Source of the DNA: Roseomonas acroporae
GTDB taxonomy: Bacteria; Pseudomonadota; Alphaproteobacteria; Acetobacterales; Acetobacteraceae
DNA: 64,000 nt
Direction: 5' to 3'
Assembly: GCF_023223525.1 (NCBI RefSeq)
Contig: NZ_JALPRX010000054.1
Location: 1 to 64,000, forward strand
The notes under the pieces: model-generated
What the model saw: the letters and a program-made list of their open reading frames with translations, nothing else
What the model was told of the DNA's origin: nothing
The model's database searches: none
Made by a program: the position numbers and the translations under genes
Part shown: in pieces, positions 23,212 through 32,351 of the stretch
Layout: every line of letters begins with the position of its first letter
Numbering within the stretch: position 1 is the stretch's first letter

Positions 23212-23925
23212 ATGGCCTTCGTGGTGGCGCTGGCGCAGCGCAAGGGTGGCGTGGGAAAGTCCACGGTGGCGGCCAATCTCGCCGTGTCGCTGGGGCTGCG
23301 CGGCCAGCGCGTCGCCATCCTCGACACCGACCCGCAGAAGACGCTGCGCCACTGGCACGAGGCACGCGAGCGCAGTGTCGCCAGGCAGGGGGCCGCCAGG
23401 GAGGGGACCGCCAGGGAAGGAGCCGCCAGGGGCGGCGCCGGGAGCGCGGCCAACGCGCCCAGGGTGGAGATCGCCTTCGAGGATCCTTCCGGCTGGCGCG
23501 TGCCCGGCACGGTGGAACGGCTGCGCCGCAGCCACGACGTGGTGATGCTCGACACGCCGCCACACTCGGAGACCGACACCCGCCTGGCGATCCGCGCCGC
23601 CGACCTGGTGCTGGTGCCGCTCCAGCCCTCCCCCGCCGACCTCTGGGCCACCGACGCGATGCTGGAACTGGCCCTGGCCGAGAAGCGGCCGGCGGTGCTG
23701 CTGCTCAACCGCGTGCCCGCCACGGGGAAGCTGCGCGCCGAGATCGGGGCGGAGCTGAAGCAGCGCGGACTGGCCGTGATGCCGGTCGAGCTGGGCAACC
23801 GCACCGCCTATGCGAGCGCCTTCCTGCACGGGCTGGGGGTGGCCGAGGCCTCGCCGCGCTCGGCCGCCGCGACCGAGATGGCCGAGCTGGCGGAGGCGAT
23901 GCTGGCAGTCGCGCCGAAGGGCTGA
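23212..23925 (+). CDS. ParA/MinD-family ATPase
   Basis: The 237-residue protein has a deviant Walker A RKGGVGKST at residues 10-18, DTDPQKTL near 38, and DTPPHSE near 108, with VPLQPSPADLWAT afterwards, so it is a full ParA-type fold. It resembles the short stand-alone ParA proteins of the alphaproteobacteria. Between strands 2 and 3 it carries a tandem Ala-Arg-x-Gly-x repeat (23380-23439) absent from the family. No ParB lies next to it, so a role in plasmid-type partition is unlikely; protein or complex positioning is more plausible. Confidence 0.85.
   Translation: MAFVVALAQRKGGVGKSTVAANLAVSLGLRGQRVAILDTDPQKTLRHWHEARERSVARQGAAREGTAREGAARGGAGSAANAPRVEIAFEDPSGWRVPGTVERLRRSHDVVMLDTPPHSETDTRLAIRAADLVLVPLQPSPADLWATDAMLELALAEKRPAVLLLNRVPATGKLRAEIGAELKQRGLAVMPVELGNRTAYASAFLHGLGVAEASPRSAAATEMAELAEAMLAVAPKG
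23380..23439. repeat. 15-bp tandem repeat (four units) inside the ParA-like gene
   Basis: Four 15-base units begin GCCAGG and encode ARQGA, AREGT, AREGA and ARGGA. They sit in a surface loop after LRHWHEARERSV. They are of the same length as the repeat in nnrD 1 kb away, but of different sequence. Confidence 0.85.
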
Positions 23926-24025
23926 GACGCCGGGAAAGCCCGAGGGAGGCTCCGGAAGCAGGCGCCGCCTCCCTGGCGGGGCCCGTGGCAGCGCCCCGGC
24001 GCGTGGACGCCGGCCAAGCCCGCCG

Positions 24026-24134
24026 CTGGAGCCGTTCCGGCCTGGCCGTATCGGGCCGGAACGGCTCCAGCCTTTTGGTTTTTCGCATTTTCCAGGTCGC
24101 CGGGTGAGGACACCCGGCTTGAAAATGCTCTAGA
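24026..24134 (+). repeat. Double-hairpin repeat element, copy A (intact)
   Basis: Arm pair 1: 24026-24042 and 24054-24070, 17 bp perfect, with an 11-base loop. Arm pair 2: GCATTTTC (24085-24092) with GAAAATGC (24121-24128), enclosing GCCGGGTG / CACCCGGC (24099-24106, 24111-24118) around an AGGA loop. A T-rich spacer GGTTTTTCGC joins the hairpins. Copy B at 52106-52213 has the same plan with paired base changes. It fills the gap between the ParA-like gene and the AlaX gene and may also stop transcription. Confidence 0.8.
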
Positions 24135-24190
24135 ACCACCCTGGGCGGCCGGCCCCGCGCGGCGGACGCGCGAGGAGAAGGACCGGCCCC

Positions 24191-24925
24191 ATGCCGACCG
24201 AATTGCTGTTCCGCGACGATGCCTACGAGCCGGGCTGCGAGGCCAGGGTGCTCGCCGCCGGACCCGAGGGCGTGGTGCTCGACCGCACCGTGTTCTACCC
24301 GCGCGCCGGTGGCCAGCCGGGCGACACGGGCACGCTGCGCTGGCCGGGCGGCAGCCTGGCCGTCGCCGACACGCTCAAGGGGCCGGACGACACCGTGCTG
24401 CATCTCCCCGATGGCGGGCCCGGCGACGGGGCGCTGCCGCCGCCCGGCACCATGGTCGAAGCCGTGCTGGACTGGCCCCGCCGCCACCGGCTGATGCGCA
24501 TGCACACCGCGCTGCACCTGCTGTGCAGCCTGCTGCCGGGCGTGGGCGTGACGGGCGGGCAGATCGGGACCGAGAAGTCGCGGCTGGACTTCGACCTCGC
24601 CGGCGCCGCCCTGCCGGAGAAGGAGGCGCTGGCGGCGGCGATCAACGCGCTGGTCGCGGCGGACCATCCCGTGACGGAAGGCTGGATCTCCGAGGCGGAG
24701 CTGGACGCCAATCCGGGCCTCGTGCGCACGCTCTCCGTGCAGCCGCCGCGCGGCGCGGGCCGCATCCGCCTCGTGCGCATCGGCGACGGCATGCCGCCGG
24801 TCGATCTGCAGCCCTGCGGCGGCACGCATGTGCGGGCGACCGGCGAGATCGGGCCAGTCACGATCGGCAAGATCGAGAGCAAGGGCAAGGCCAACCGGCG
24901 CGTCCATCTCGCGCTGGCGGACTGA
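24191..24925 (+). CDS. AlaX-type alanyl-tRNA editing protein
   Basis: The 244-residue protein matches the editing half of AlaRS. FYPRAGGQPGDTG is at 35-47, the zinc ligands are His105/His109 (HTALH) and Cys209/His213 (CGGTH), and KGKANRRV is near the end. It removes serine or glycine wrongly attached to tRNA-Ala. The length fits AlaX type II (with the Gly-rich N-terminal beta-barrel). It is followed at 14 bases by the sulfurtransferase gene, so the two are probably co-transcribed with metC. Confidence 0.93.
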   Translation: MPTELLFRDDAYEPGCEARVLAAGPEGVVLDRTVFYPRAGGQPGDTGTLRWPGGSLAVADTLKGPDDTVLHLPDGGPGDGALPPPGTMVEAVLDWPRRHRLMRMHTALHLLCSLLPGVGVTGGQIGTEKSRLDFDLAGAALPEKEALAAAINALVAADHPVTEGWISEAELDANPGLVRTLSVQPPRGAGRIRLVRIGDGMPPVDLQPCGGTHVRATGEIGPVTIGKIESKGKANRRVHLALAD

Positions 24926-24939
24926 ACGGGGGAACGAAC

Positions 24940-25794
24940 ATGGCGGATGGGAATTTCGGACCGCTGGTCTCGACGGAATGGCTGGCCGGCGAGCTGGGCA
25001 AGCCCGATCTCGTGGTGTTCGACTGCACCTTCTACCTGCCGACCGAGAAGCGCGACGCGCCCGCCGAATTCCGCGACGCCCACATCCCCGGCGCGCGCTT
25101 CTTCGACATCGAGGAGATCGCCGATCCGGAGAGCGACCTGCCGCACATGCTGCCCACGGCGGCCCGCTTCCAGAAGCTCGTGCGGGCGCTCGGCGTCTCG
25201 GCCTCCTCGCGCGTGGTGTTCTACGACCAGAAGGGGATCTTCTCGGTCGCGCGCGGCTGGTGGATGCTGCGCCTGTTCGGGCACGATGCGGTGGCGGTGC
25301 TCGACGGCGGCCTGCCGAAATGGCGCGCCGAGGGGCGGCCGGTCGAATCCGGCGAACCGGCGCCGGCGCAGCCCGGCGATCTCGTCGCGGACTTCCGCGC
25401 CACGCGGCTGCGCGGCATCGGCGACATGAAGGCGATCGTCGCCGACGGCTCCGCGCTGGTGCTGGACGCGCGCGGCAAGGGCCGCTTCGACGGCACCGCG
25501 CCGGAGCCGCGCCCCGGCCTGCCCGCCGGCCACATGCCGGGTGCCGCGAGCGTGCCCTTCACCGACCTGCTCGCCCCCGACCAGACCCTGCTGCCGCCCG
25601 CGGCGCTGCGCGCCCGCTTCGCCGCCGCCGGCGTGGACGGCACGCGGCCGGTCGTCACCTCCTGCGGCACCGGCGTCTCGGCCTGCGTGCTGACGCTGGG
25701 GCTGGCGCGGGCCGGACTGCCGGAAGGCGCCGTCTACGACGGCTCCTGGACCGAATGGGCCGGACGGCCCGAGACACCCAAGGTGACGAGCTGA
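24940..25794 (+). CDS. sseA: 3-mercaptopyruvate / thiosulfate sulfurtransferase
   Basis: The 284-residue protein has two rhodanese domains. The first (about 8-135) has DCTFYLPTEKRDA and the CH2-type GARFFDIEEIAD. The second (about 160-280) has LVLDARGKGRFDG and the active-site loop SCGTGVSAC with Cys242. The CG[ST]GV[ST]A loop favours 3-mercaptopyruvate over thiosulfate as donor. A GGGGGA ribosome site precedes ATG at 24940. It lies between AlaX and metC, suggesting cysteine/sulfur metabolism. Confidence 0.92.
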   Translation: MADGNFGPLVSTEWLAGELGKPDLVVFDCTFYLPTEKRDAPAEFRDAHIPGARFFDIEEIADPESDLPHMLPTAARFQKLVRALGVSASSRVVFYDQKGIFSVARGWWMLRLFGHDAVAVLDGGLPKWRAEGRPVESGEPAPAQPGDLVADFRATRLRGIGDMKAIVADGSALVLDARGKGRFDGTAPEPRPGLPAGHMPGAASVPFTDLLAPDQTLLPPAALRARFAAAGVDGTRPVVTSCGTGVSACVLTLGLARAGLPEGAVYDGSWTEWAGRPETPKVTS

Positions 25795-25795
25795 C

Positions 25796-27010
25796 ATGCC
25801 CGACGACAGCATCCCTCCCCGCCCGCGCCATCACGAGGAGGGCTTCGCCACCCGCATGTCGCATGCCGGCCGCGCCGGCACGCGCGTCCACGGCTTCGTC
25901 AACCCGGCCGTGCATCGCGGCTCGACGGTGCTCTACCCGGACTGCGCCAGCCGCGGCGGGTTGTGGAAGGACCGCTTCAACCAGGTCCTGACCTACGGCA
26001 TCCATGGCGGGCCGACGCACCACGCGCTGGAGGACGTGGTCGCCGAGATCGAGGGCGGCACGCGCTGCTTCATCGTCGGCAACGGGCTCGCGGCCTGCGC
26101 CGTGCCGCTGCTCGCCTTCCTCGGCGCGGGCGACCACTGCCTGGTGCCGGACAGCGTCTATGGGCCGGTGCGCACGCTCTGCGACGGGCAGCTCCGCCGC
26201 TACGGCGTCGAGACCACCTACTACGACCCGACCGTGGACGAGGCCGGGATGCGCGCGCTGCTGCGGCCGAACACCAAGGTGGTCTACACGGAGAGTCCGG
26301 GCAGCCACACCTTCGAGATGCAGGACATCCCCGCCATCGCCCGCGCCGCGCACGCGCACGGCGCCAAGGTGCTGATGGACAACACCTGGGGCATCCACCA
26401 CTTCCAGCCCTTCCGGCACGGCGTCGACGTCTCGATGCAGGCGCTGACCAAGTATGTCGGCGGGCATTCCGACATCCTGCTCGGCTCCGTCACCGTGGCG
26501 AACGACGCGGACTGGGCCGTGGTGCGCGGCGCCGGCGCCGAGATGGGTCACTACGCCAGCCCCGACGATTGCTGGCTGGCGCTGCGCGGCGCCCGCACCC
26601 TGCCGGTGCGCCTCAGGCACCAGGAGCAGGCCGGCATCGCGGTGGCGCGCTGGTTCGAGGCGCGGCCCGAGGTGCAGCAGGTCCTGCACCCCGCCCTGCC
26701 CTCGCATCCCCAGCACGAGCTGTGGAAGCGCGACTTCACCGGCGCATGCTCGCTGTTCGGCGTGATCTTCCGGCCGGAATTCACCATGGCCCGCGTCTCG
26801 GCGATGGTGGAGGGGCTGGCGCTGTTCGGCATCGGCGCCTCCTGGGGCGGCTACGAGAGCCTCGCCCTGCCGACCACGGGCTTCGTGACGCGCACCGCGA
26901 CCTCGGCGCATCCCGGGCCGATGGTGCGCTTCCATATCGGGCTGGAAGAGGTGCCGGACCTGATCGCCGATCTCGCGCGCGGGCTGGATGGGCTGAGCGC
27001 AGGGGGCTGA
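25796..27010 (+). CDS. metC: Cystathionine beta-lyase (PLP-dependent)
   Basis: The 404-residue enzyme of the Cys/Met-metabolism PLP family has LTYGIHGGPTHHALE near 63 (phosphate/substrate tyrosine), the PLP lysine Lys219 in ALTKYVGGHSD, and GASWGGYESLALP near 345, typical of MetC. It splits cystathionine to homocysteine, pyruvate and ammonia. It begins one base after the sseA stop, so the two are one operon and both handle sulfur amino acids. Confidence 0.93.
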   Translation: MPDDSIPPRPRHHEEGFATRMSHAGRAGTRVHGFVNPAVHRGSTVLYPDCASRGGLWKDRFNQVLTYGIHGGPTHHALEDVVAEIEGGTRCFIVGNGLAACAVPLLAFLGAGDHCLVPDSVYGPVRTLCDGQLRRYGVETTYYDPTVDEAGMRALLRPNTKVVYTESPGSHTFEMQDIPAIARAAHAHGAKVLMDNTWGIHHFQPFRHGVDVSMQALTKYVGGHSDILLGSVTVANDADWAVVRGAGAEMGHYASPDDCWLALRGARTLPVRLRHQEQAGIAVARWFEARPEVQQVLHPALPSHPQHELWKRDFTGACSLFGVIFRPEFTMARVSAMVEGLALFGIGASWGGYESLALPTTGFVTRTATSAHPGPMVRFHIGLEEVPDLIADLARGLDGLSAGG

Positions 27011-27109
27011 GGCAGGCGGGGCGGCCGCGGCCGCCCCGCGCTGGTGCCGGCCCGCTTCCGCGCCGCCGCCTGGACGGCGCGAGCGGGTCGACGGCAAGGC
27101 GTGGCAGCC

Positions 27110-28189
27110 TCAAACATCCGGCGCGTGCGGCGCGACCTCCACCACCGGGTCCTCGGCCCATTCCTTCAGCAGCGTGAAGCCGACCGCCAGCAGCACCGGC
27201 CCCAGGAACAGCCCCAGGAAGCCGAAGGCGAACACGCCGCCCAGCGCGCCGAGCAGCGTCAGCAGCAACGGCAGGTCGGCGCCGCGCGAGATCATCAGCG
27301 GGCGGATCACGTTGTCCACGCTGCTGATGCCGAGCGCGCCGTAGAGCGCGAGGAAGATGCCCCAGCCCGTCGAGCCCTGGCTGAACAGCCAGAGCGAGGC
27401 GGGAATCCAGACCACCGGCGCGCCGATCGGGAAGATCGAGATGCAGCCCGTGACCACGCCGAGCAGCACGGGCTGCGGCACGCCGGCGATCCACAGGCCG
27501 AAGGCGGTCATGATGCCCTGCGCGATGGCGGTGCCGATCAGCCCGTACACCACCCCCTGCGTCACGTCGCCGGTCAGCGTGATCAGCCGCTTGGTGCGCG
27601 CGCCCGCCATCTTGCCGATCACCGCCTCGGTGCGCGCGGCGATGGCCGGCCCGTCGCGGTAGAGGAAGAAGGCCAGGAACAGGGAGACCAGCAGCTCGGC
27701 CAGCCCGCTCAGCACGGCGAGCAGCAGGCCGAGCAATTGCTGCGCGATCACGCCGAGATAGGGCCGCACCATGCCGAGCAGGCCGGAGAAGTCGAACCGC
27801 AGGCTGTGCAGCCACTCGTTGATGTAGCCGCCCACCACCGGCAGGCCGGCGAGCCAGTCGCCGAGGCCCGGCAGCCCGTCGCTGAGCAGCGATTCGATGG
27901 ACGCCCGCAGCCCCTCCACGTCCTCGCGTCGCACGGGGGCGGCGAAGGCGAGCGGCAGCGCCACCAGCAGCGTCTCCAGCGTCACCATCAGCAGCGCCGC
28001 CCAGGTGGGGCCGAGGCCGGTGCGCTGGCGCAGCAGGCGGAACAGCGGCCAGGTGGAATAGACCAGGATCGCCGCCCAGAGCAGCGCCGAGAGGAAGGGC
28101 CGCAGCACCAGCAGGCATCCCACGGCCAGCGCGACCGTCGCCAGGAAGCCGAGCAGGCGGGCGGGTCGGAGGAGCGAATCCATCGGTGT
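27110..28189 (-). CDS. AI-2E family (PerM) transporter
   Basis: The 359-residue integral membrane protein has about eight hydrophobic segments, the first at about 8-50 (LLGFLATVALAVGCLLVLRPF), and the conserved late block GFLGLFLGPVLLAVGFTLLKEW. The N-terminal WPLFRLLRQRTGL cytoplasmic loop is typical. Family members export small molecules; some act on AI-2 and others as Na/H antiporters, so the substrate is not known. The ATG at 28189 is chosen; upstream residues of the open frame are Arg/Pro-rich. Confidence 0.85.
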   Translation of the reverse strand, partial: TPMDSLLRPARLLGFLATVALAVGCLLVLRPFLSALLWAAILVYSTWPLFRLLRQRTGLGPTWAALLMVTLETLLVALPLAFAAPVRREDVEGLRASIESLLSDGLPGLGDWLAGLPVVGGYINEWLHSLRFDFSGLLGMVRPYLGVIAQQLLGLLLAVLSGLAELLVSLFLAFFLYRDGPAIAARTEAVIGKMAGARTKRLITLTGDVTQGVVYGLIGTAIAQGIMTAFGLWIAGVPQPVLLGVVTGCISIFPIGAPVVWIPASLWLFSQGSTGWGIFLALYGALGISSVDNVIRPLMISRGADLPLLLTLLGALGGVFAFGFLGLFLGPVLLAVGFTLLKEWAEDPVVEVAPHAPDV

Positions 28190-28477
28190 CATGCGTTCCA
28201 TCTCGCCGGCGGTCTCGGGATGGCCCGGCCGGTCACTCCTGTTGCGGCAGCGTCGCGGCCGGAGCAAGGTATCCGGGGCAAGGCGTCCGGGGCGGGGCAT
28301 CGGCCCCGCCCGGACGTCCCGGTCGGTGCCGGCGCCGGGGCTGGAAGATCCATGCCAAGGCGCCAAGCCGGGGCGCCATGGTGGCGGCGGATGCTTTCAT
28401 GCGCACGGCGGATGAACCTGACCCGTCCGGCCTCGGCCTCCGCGCCACCGTCGACGGGCCGGTCGACTCCGCCGGAC
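28190..28477. other. Intergenic, no gene seen
   Basis: Between the AI-2E start and the ggt stop there is about 290 bases of GC-rich sequence. Frames on both strands are open but show no family match or ribosome site. No clear hairpin with a T-run was seen. Confidence 0.5.
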
Positions 28478-30232
28478 TCAGTCCCCGACCGCGACGCCCT
28501 CGCGGCGCGGGTCGGCGGCGCCGACGAAGCCGCCCTCGGTGACGCGGATCGCCTGCAGGCCGGAGGTCATGCCGCGCACCGTCACCGGGAAGCCGCGCGC
28601 CTCCAGCGCCGGGGCCAGCGCCGCGGCGCTGGTGCCGCTCTCCAGCTCGACGGTCGGCCCCACCGTGCCGACATGCGGCAGCGCCAGCGCCGCGGCCGGC
28701 TCCAGCCGCCAGTCCAGCATCGCCACCAGCGACTGCGCCACGTAGCCGATGATGCGCGAGCCGCCCGGCGAGCCCACCGCCAGCACCACCCTCCCCCGGG
28801 CGTCGAAGACCAGCGTGGGCGACATGGAGGAGCGCGGCCGCTTGCCGCCCTCGACCCGGTTGGCGACGGGGCGGCCGTCGATCTCGGGCAGGAAGGAGAA
28901 GTCGGTCAGCTCGTTGTTCAGCACGAAGCCGCGCACCAGCAGCCTGGCGCCGAAGGTGTCCTCGACGGTGGTGGTCATGGCCAGCGCGTTGCCCTGCGCG
29001 TCCACGATCGAGACGTGGCTGGTGCCGTGCTCCGGCTGCGCCGGCTGCGAGGCCGGCGCCTCTCCCTCCCCCTGGCGCCAGCGGGGGTTGCCGGCGCGCA
29101 CCGCGGCCAGGGCGCGGTTGCGGTCGATGAGCTGGGCGCGGGCCGTGAGGTAGCCGGGGTCGAGCAGCCCGACCAGCGGCATGCGCACGAAGTCGGGGTC
29201 GGCGAGGTAGGCGTTGCGGTCGGCGAAGGCGAGCCGCCCGGCCTCGCCCAGCAGGTGCGCGGCGTCGAGGCCCGTGGGCTCCAGCGACGCCAGGTCGAAA
29301 TGCTCCAGCAGGCCGAGGATCTGCGCCACCGTGGTGCCGCCCGAGGAAGGCGGCGGGAAGCCGCAGACGCGCCACGCGCGATAGGGCGCGCAGACCGCCC
29401 GCCGCGGCTTCGCCTCGTAGCCGGCGAGGTCGTCCGTGGTCATCAGCCCGGGGCTGGCGGCGCCGCGCACCGCCACCACGATGTCGTTGGCGATGGCGCC
29501 GCGGTACAGCGCGTCGGCGCCGTTCTGGGCGATGGCGCGCAGCGTCTCGGCCAGGGCCGGGTTGCGCAGGCGCTGGCCCTCCGCCAGCGGCTGCCCGTCG
29601 GGCAGCAGGTAGGCGCGCATCGCGGGGTCGCGGCGCAGCCGCTCCGCATCGGCCGCGATCTCGGCCGCGAGCCGGCGCGAGACGGGGAAGCCCTCCTCGG
29701 CCAGCGCGATGGCGGGCTGGAACAGCCGCGCCCAGGGCAGCTTCCCGTGCGCGCGGTGCGCCGCCTCCAGCATGCGCACCGTGCCGGGCACGCCGACGCT
29801 CCGCCCGCCCAGCACCGCGTCGTAGAAGGGCATCGGCTGGCCGTCGCGCAGGAACAGGTCCGGGCCGGCGGCGGCGGGCGCCGTCTCCCGCCCGTCCCAG
29901 GCGTGCAGGCGGCGGCCGGCGGCGTCCCAGAGCATCAGCAACGCGCCGCCGCCGATGCCGCTCGACTGCGGCTCGACCAGGGTCAGCACCATCTGCACGG
30001 CGATCGCGGCATCGACCACGCTGCCGCCCTCGCGCAGGATGGCGAGCCCGGCCTCGGCGGCCAGCGGGTGCGCCGCCGCCACCATGCGCTGGCGCGGCAA
30101 CCCCTGGGACGCTCCCTGGGACGTCCCCTGGCCCCCTCCCTGGGATGTCCCCTGGCCCGAGGCCCCGCCGGCGGGCCAGAAGCCGAGGAAGGGGCCGGCG
30201 AGCAGCAGGAGTACCAGGATGGGCCGTCGCAT
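28478..30232 (-). CDS. ggt: Gamma-glutamyltransferase (periplasmic)
   Basis: The 584-residue proenzyme has a signal peptide ([19 protein letters not shown]). The large-subunit part holds NADAAIAVQ-like [25 protein letters not shown], the substrate Arg in DGRETAP, and the autocleavage site with catalytic Thr near residue 404 ([11 protein letters not shown]). GSPGGSRI, which binds the gamma-glutamyl group, comes later. It breaks down glutathione and other gamma-glutamyl compounds. AAAGGAG precedes the ATG at 30232. A TSQGxGQG repeat follows the signal peptide (30103-30160). Confidence 0.93.
   Translation of the reverse strand: MRRPILVLLLLAGPFLGFWPAGGASGQGTSQGGGQGTSQGASQGLPRQRMVAAAHPLAAEAGLAILREGGSVVDAAIAVQMVLTLVEPQSSGIGGGALLMLWDAAGRRLHAWDGRETAPAAAGPDLFLRDGQPMPFYDAVLGGRSVGVPGTVRMLEAAHRAHGKLPWARLFQPAIALAEEGFPVSRRLAAEIAADAERLRRDPAMRAYLLPDGQPLAEGQRLRNPALAETLRAIAQNGADALYRGAIANDIVVAVRGAASPGLMTTDDLAGYEAKPRRAVCAPYRAWRVCGFPPPSSGGTTVAQILGLLEHFDLASLEPTGLDAAHLLGEAGRLAFADRNAYLADPDFVRMPLVGLLDPGYLTARAQLIDRNRALAAVRAGNPRWRQGEGEAPASQPAQPEHGTSHVSIVDAQGNALAMTTTVEDTFGARLLVRGFVLNNELTDFSFLPEIDGRPVANRVEGGKRPRSSMSPTLVFDARGRVVLAVGSPGGSRIIGYVAQSLVAMLDWRLEPAAALALPHVGTVGPTVELESGTSAAALAPALEARGFPVTVRGMTSGLQAIRVTEGGFVGAADPRREGVAVGD
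30103..30160. repeat. Imperfect tandem repeat in ggt (TSQG/GQG)
   Basis: Blocks of CCTGGGA-rich 12-24-base units encode a Gly-Gln-Gly-Thr-Ser run between the signal peptide and the mature enzyme. Their removal would leave an ordinary GGT. Confidence 0.7.
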
Positions 30233-30266
30233 GGTGTCTCCTTTCTCGGATCCCGCCACCGACGCC

Positions 30267-30680
30267 ATGCCAGACGCGGCGACGGGACACCATGCCCCCG
30301 GCGACGCCCCGGCGGCGGAATTGCGCGGCCGTGTCGCGGAGACGCGCGGGCGCCACGCGGAGGCACGGGCGGCCGAGGCGCTGCGCCGGGACGGATGGCG
30401 CATCCTGGGCGAACGGGTCAGGACCGAGGCGGGCGAGATCGACCTGGTGGCCGAGCGTGACGGGCTGCTGGCCTTCGTCGAGGTGAAGGCGCGGCCGACG
30501 CTCGCGGGGGCGGCGGCCGCGCTGGGGGCGAGGCAGCGCGCCCGGCTGCTGGGGGCGGCGGAGATCTGGCTGGGCGCGAATCCGGGCCGCGGCGCGGCGG
30601 GGGTGCGGTTCGACGTGATCGTGGTGGCGACGGACGGGGCGGTGCGGCGGATCGCCGATGCGTTCCGGCTGGGCGACTGA
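30267..30680 (+). CDS. YraN / UPF0102 family protein
   Basis: The 137-residue protein has [20 protein letters not shown], then [21 protein letters not shown], the D...ExK core of the YraN nuclease-like family, and ends VRFDVIVV with ADAF. Family role is uncertain (DNA repair or recombination proposed). The ATG at 30267 follows a short gap after the divergent ggt start, so the two share an upstream region. An earlier ATG at 30231 is possible. Confidence 0.85.
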   Translation: MPDAATGHHAPGDAPAAELRGRVAETRGRHAEARAAEALRRDGWRILGERVRTEAGEIDLVAERDGLLAFVEVKARPTLAGAAAALGARQRARLLGAAEIWLGANPGRGAAGVRFDVIVVATDGAVRRIADAFRLGD

Positions 30681-30717
30681 TACGCATGGCGGGATCGTTC
30701 GACCCGTCTTCATGAAT

Positions 30718-30776
30718 CGGGGGTCTCGAAGGGGACTTCGCCCCTTCGCGGGGTCCGGGGCGGCGCCCCGGGGTGT
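30718..30776 (+). repeat. GGGGCTTCGCCCC repeat family, short copy
   Basis: GGTCTCGAAGGGGACTTCGCCCC-type hairpin is followed by GGTCCGGGGCGGCGCCCCGG, a second hairpin. It lies between yraN and the SGNH genes. It lacks the middle hairpin found in the copy at 48262-48365. Its role may be to end transcription, but no T-run follows. Confidence 0.6.
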
Positions 30777-30935
30777 GTCAACGAGTGACGCCGTCGGTAT
30801 GGGGACAGGGAAGCCGGAGACGCGGCATCCGAAGGCGGGGGCGCCAGAAGATCAGGACCGGAGCCGGGACCGGAGGCGGCGCCCTGGCCCGGCGCCCTGG
30901 CCCGGCGCGCTGCCCGGCCGGCGCCCGCGCCGCCG

Positions 30936-32351
30936 TCAGCGTCGTTGCGCCAGCGTCGTCCTGTAGCCCGCATAGCCGCGCATCAGGGTCGCGAACAGCT
31001 TGTCGGCCGTGAGGCGGTAGCCCGCCGCCCGCAGGTGGATGCGGTCCGGCAGGGCGAGCGGCGGCTCCTGCCGCGCCCAGCGGTCGATGGCGCACCGGCC
31101 TTCCCCGGAGGCTCCCCCAGGGCCACCCCCGGAGCCACCCCCGGTTCCACCCATGGCTTCCGACCAGTCCCAGAAGGCCCAGCCATTGGCCGCCGCCACA
31201 CGGCGCTGCGCCTCGCGCACCGCGGCGAGGTTGGTGGCCGGGCGCCAGCGGCCGCCCTCGCAGGTCTCGCCCGCATGGCCCTCCCGCACCGGCCGCAGCG
31301 CGTCCGGCGGGCCCATGACCAGCACCGCCGCGCGCGGCGCCATGGCGGCGAGCGCCCGCACCCGCTGCTCGAAGAGCTGCGGGTAGGCGGCGGTGTCGGT
31401 CGATTCCCGCACGCCCTCGTTGGTGCCGAAGGCGATCACCAGCATGGCCGGGTCGGCGCGGGCGATCTCGGCCGCGACGGTCGCCGGGTCCCAGGCGCCC
31501 GGCAGCTCGATGGTGGCGCCGATCGTGCCGAGGTTGCTCCAGACCACGCCCGGCGCGTTGCGCCCGGCGCTCCAGGAGAGCAGCGAGACCGGCCCGTCGC
31601 CGCGCGTGCGCAGCGCGAGCTGCCGCGTCCCGGCCGGCAGCGAGAGCTTGACGAACTCGGCCGCCACGCGCGGGCCGGCGGTCGTCACCGTCCCGGCCGG
31701 ACGGCCGTCGGCGAGCACGTCCAGCGTGCCGCCGCCGGGCTGGCGCAGCACCTCGACCTCGGCGCGGTCGAGGCCGCCCGGCACTTCGGTCGCCAGCGTC
31801 ATCTCGGCGCCGGCGGCGCCCGTCTGCTGCCGCAGCCCGGCCAGGCCGAACGGGCCGGGCATGCCGCCCTCGGCGCTGCTGACCAGGGTCCAGTCCGGCG
31901 AGGCGGTGACGTGGACCTGCGCCGGGTTGTAGGTGCGGAAGGCGATGCCCGGCGGCAGCATGCCGCGCCCGGCATTGCCGAAGCGGCCCTGGAAGTTCTC
32001 CCGCATCCGGCCGGAGAAGGCGTCGTTGGCGGTGTGGCTGTCGCCGATCTGGAGCACCGTGACCGGCTCCCGACGCGTCCCGGCCTCGCGCGCGGCCAGG
32101 GCGGAAAAGAACGGCGCGAGGCCGCCGGCATTCGCCGGCGCCGGCGCGGCGGCGCCGCGTGCGTCGGCCGGGGCGGTGCCGGAGGCGCAGGCGGCCAGCA
32201 GCAGCCCGAGCAGCAGCGCCCCGGAGGCGCGGCGGGAGGCCTCCAGGGAGGCCCCCAGGGAGGCCCCCAGGGAGGCCCCTAGGGAGGCCCCCGGCGAAGC
32301 CCGAACGGCGCCGGGCGTGGCGACGCGCGCCGTCGCGCTCGGCCGGGTCAT
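30936..32351 (-). CDS. SGNH/GDSL hydrolase lipoprotein
   Basis: The 471-residue protein has a lipobox (GLLLAAC, Cys55) behind a basic and repeat-bearing N-terminus. The SGNH block starts at TVLQIGDSHTAND (Ser105). It continues with GTNEG (block III) and ends with the catalytic D-x-x-H in LPDRIHLRAAGY. Proteins of this type act on O-acetyl groups of cell-surface sugars. GASL tetrapeptide repeats (32244-32293) lie before the lipobox and make this signal peptide unusually long; an ATG closer to it is not present. It is coupled to the next SGNH gene by ATGA. Confidence 0.8.
   Translation of the reverse strand: MTRPSATARVATPGAVRASPGASLGASLGASLGASLEASRRASGALLLGLLLAACASGTAPADARGAAAPAPANAGGLAPFFSALAAREAGTRREPVTVLQIGDSHTANDAFSGRMRENFQGRFGNAGRGMLPPGIAFRTYNPAQVHVTASPDWTLVSSAEGGMPGPFGLAGLRQQTGAAGAEMTLATEVPGGLDRAEVEVLRQPGGGTLDVLADGRPAGTVTTAGPRVAAEFVKLSLPAGTRQLALRTRGDGPVSLLSWSAGRNAPGVVWSNLGTIGATIELPGAWDPATVAAEIARADPAMLVIAFGTNEGVRESTDTAAYPQLFEQRVRALAAMAPRAAVLVMGPPDALRPVREGHAGETCEGGRWRPATNLAAVREAQRRVAAANGWAFWDWSEAMGGTGGGSGGGPGGASGEGRCAIDRWARQEPPLALPDRIHLRAAGYRLTADKLFATLMRGYAGYRTTLAQRR
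32244..32293. repeat. 12-bp tandem repeat encoding GASL
   Basis: Four units of GAGGCCCCCAGG type encode repeated Gly-Ala-Ser-Leu upstream of the lipobox. A distinct region directly behind it is free of repeats. Confidence 0.85.

Noticed and set aside
27044-30460. 1138-residue plus-strand frame over the AI-2E and ggt genes
   Set aside because: Antisense shadow of two recognised genes with no motif of its own.
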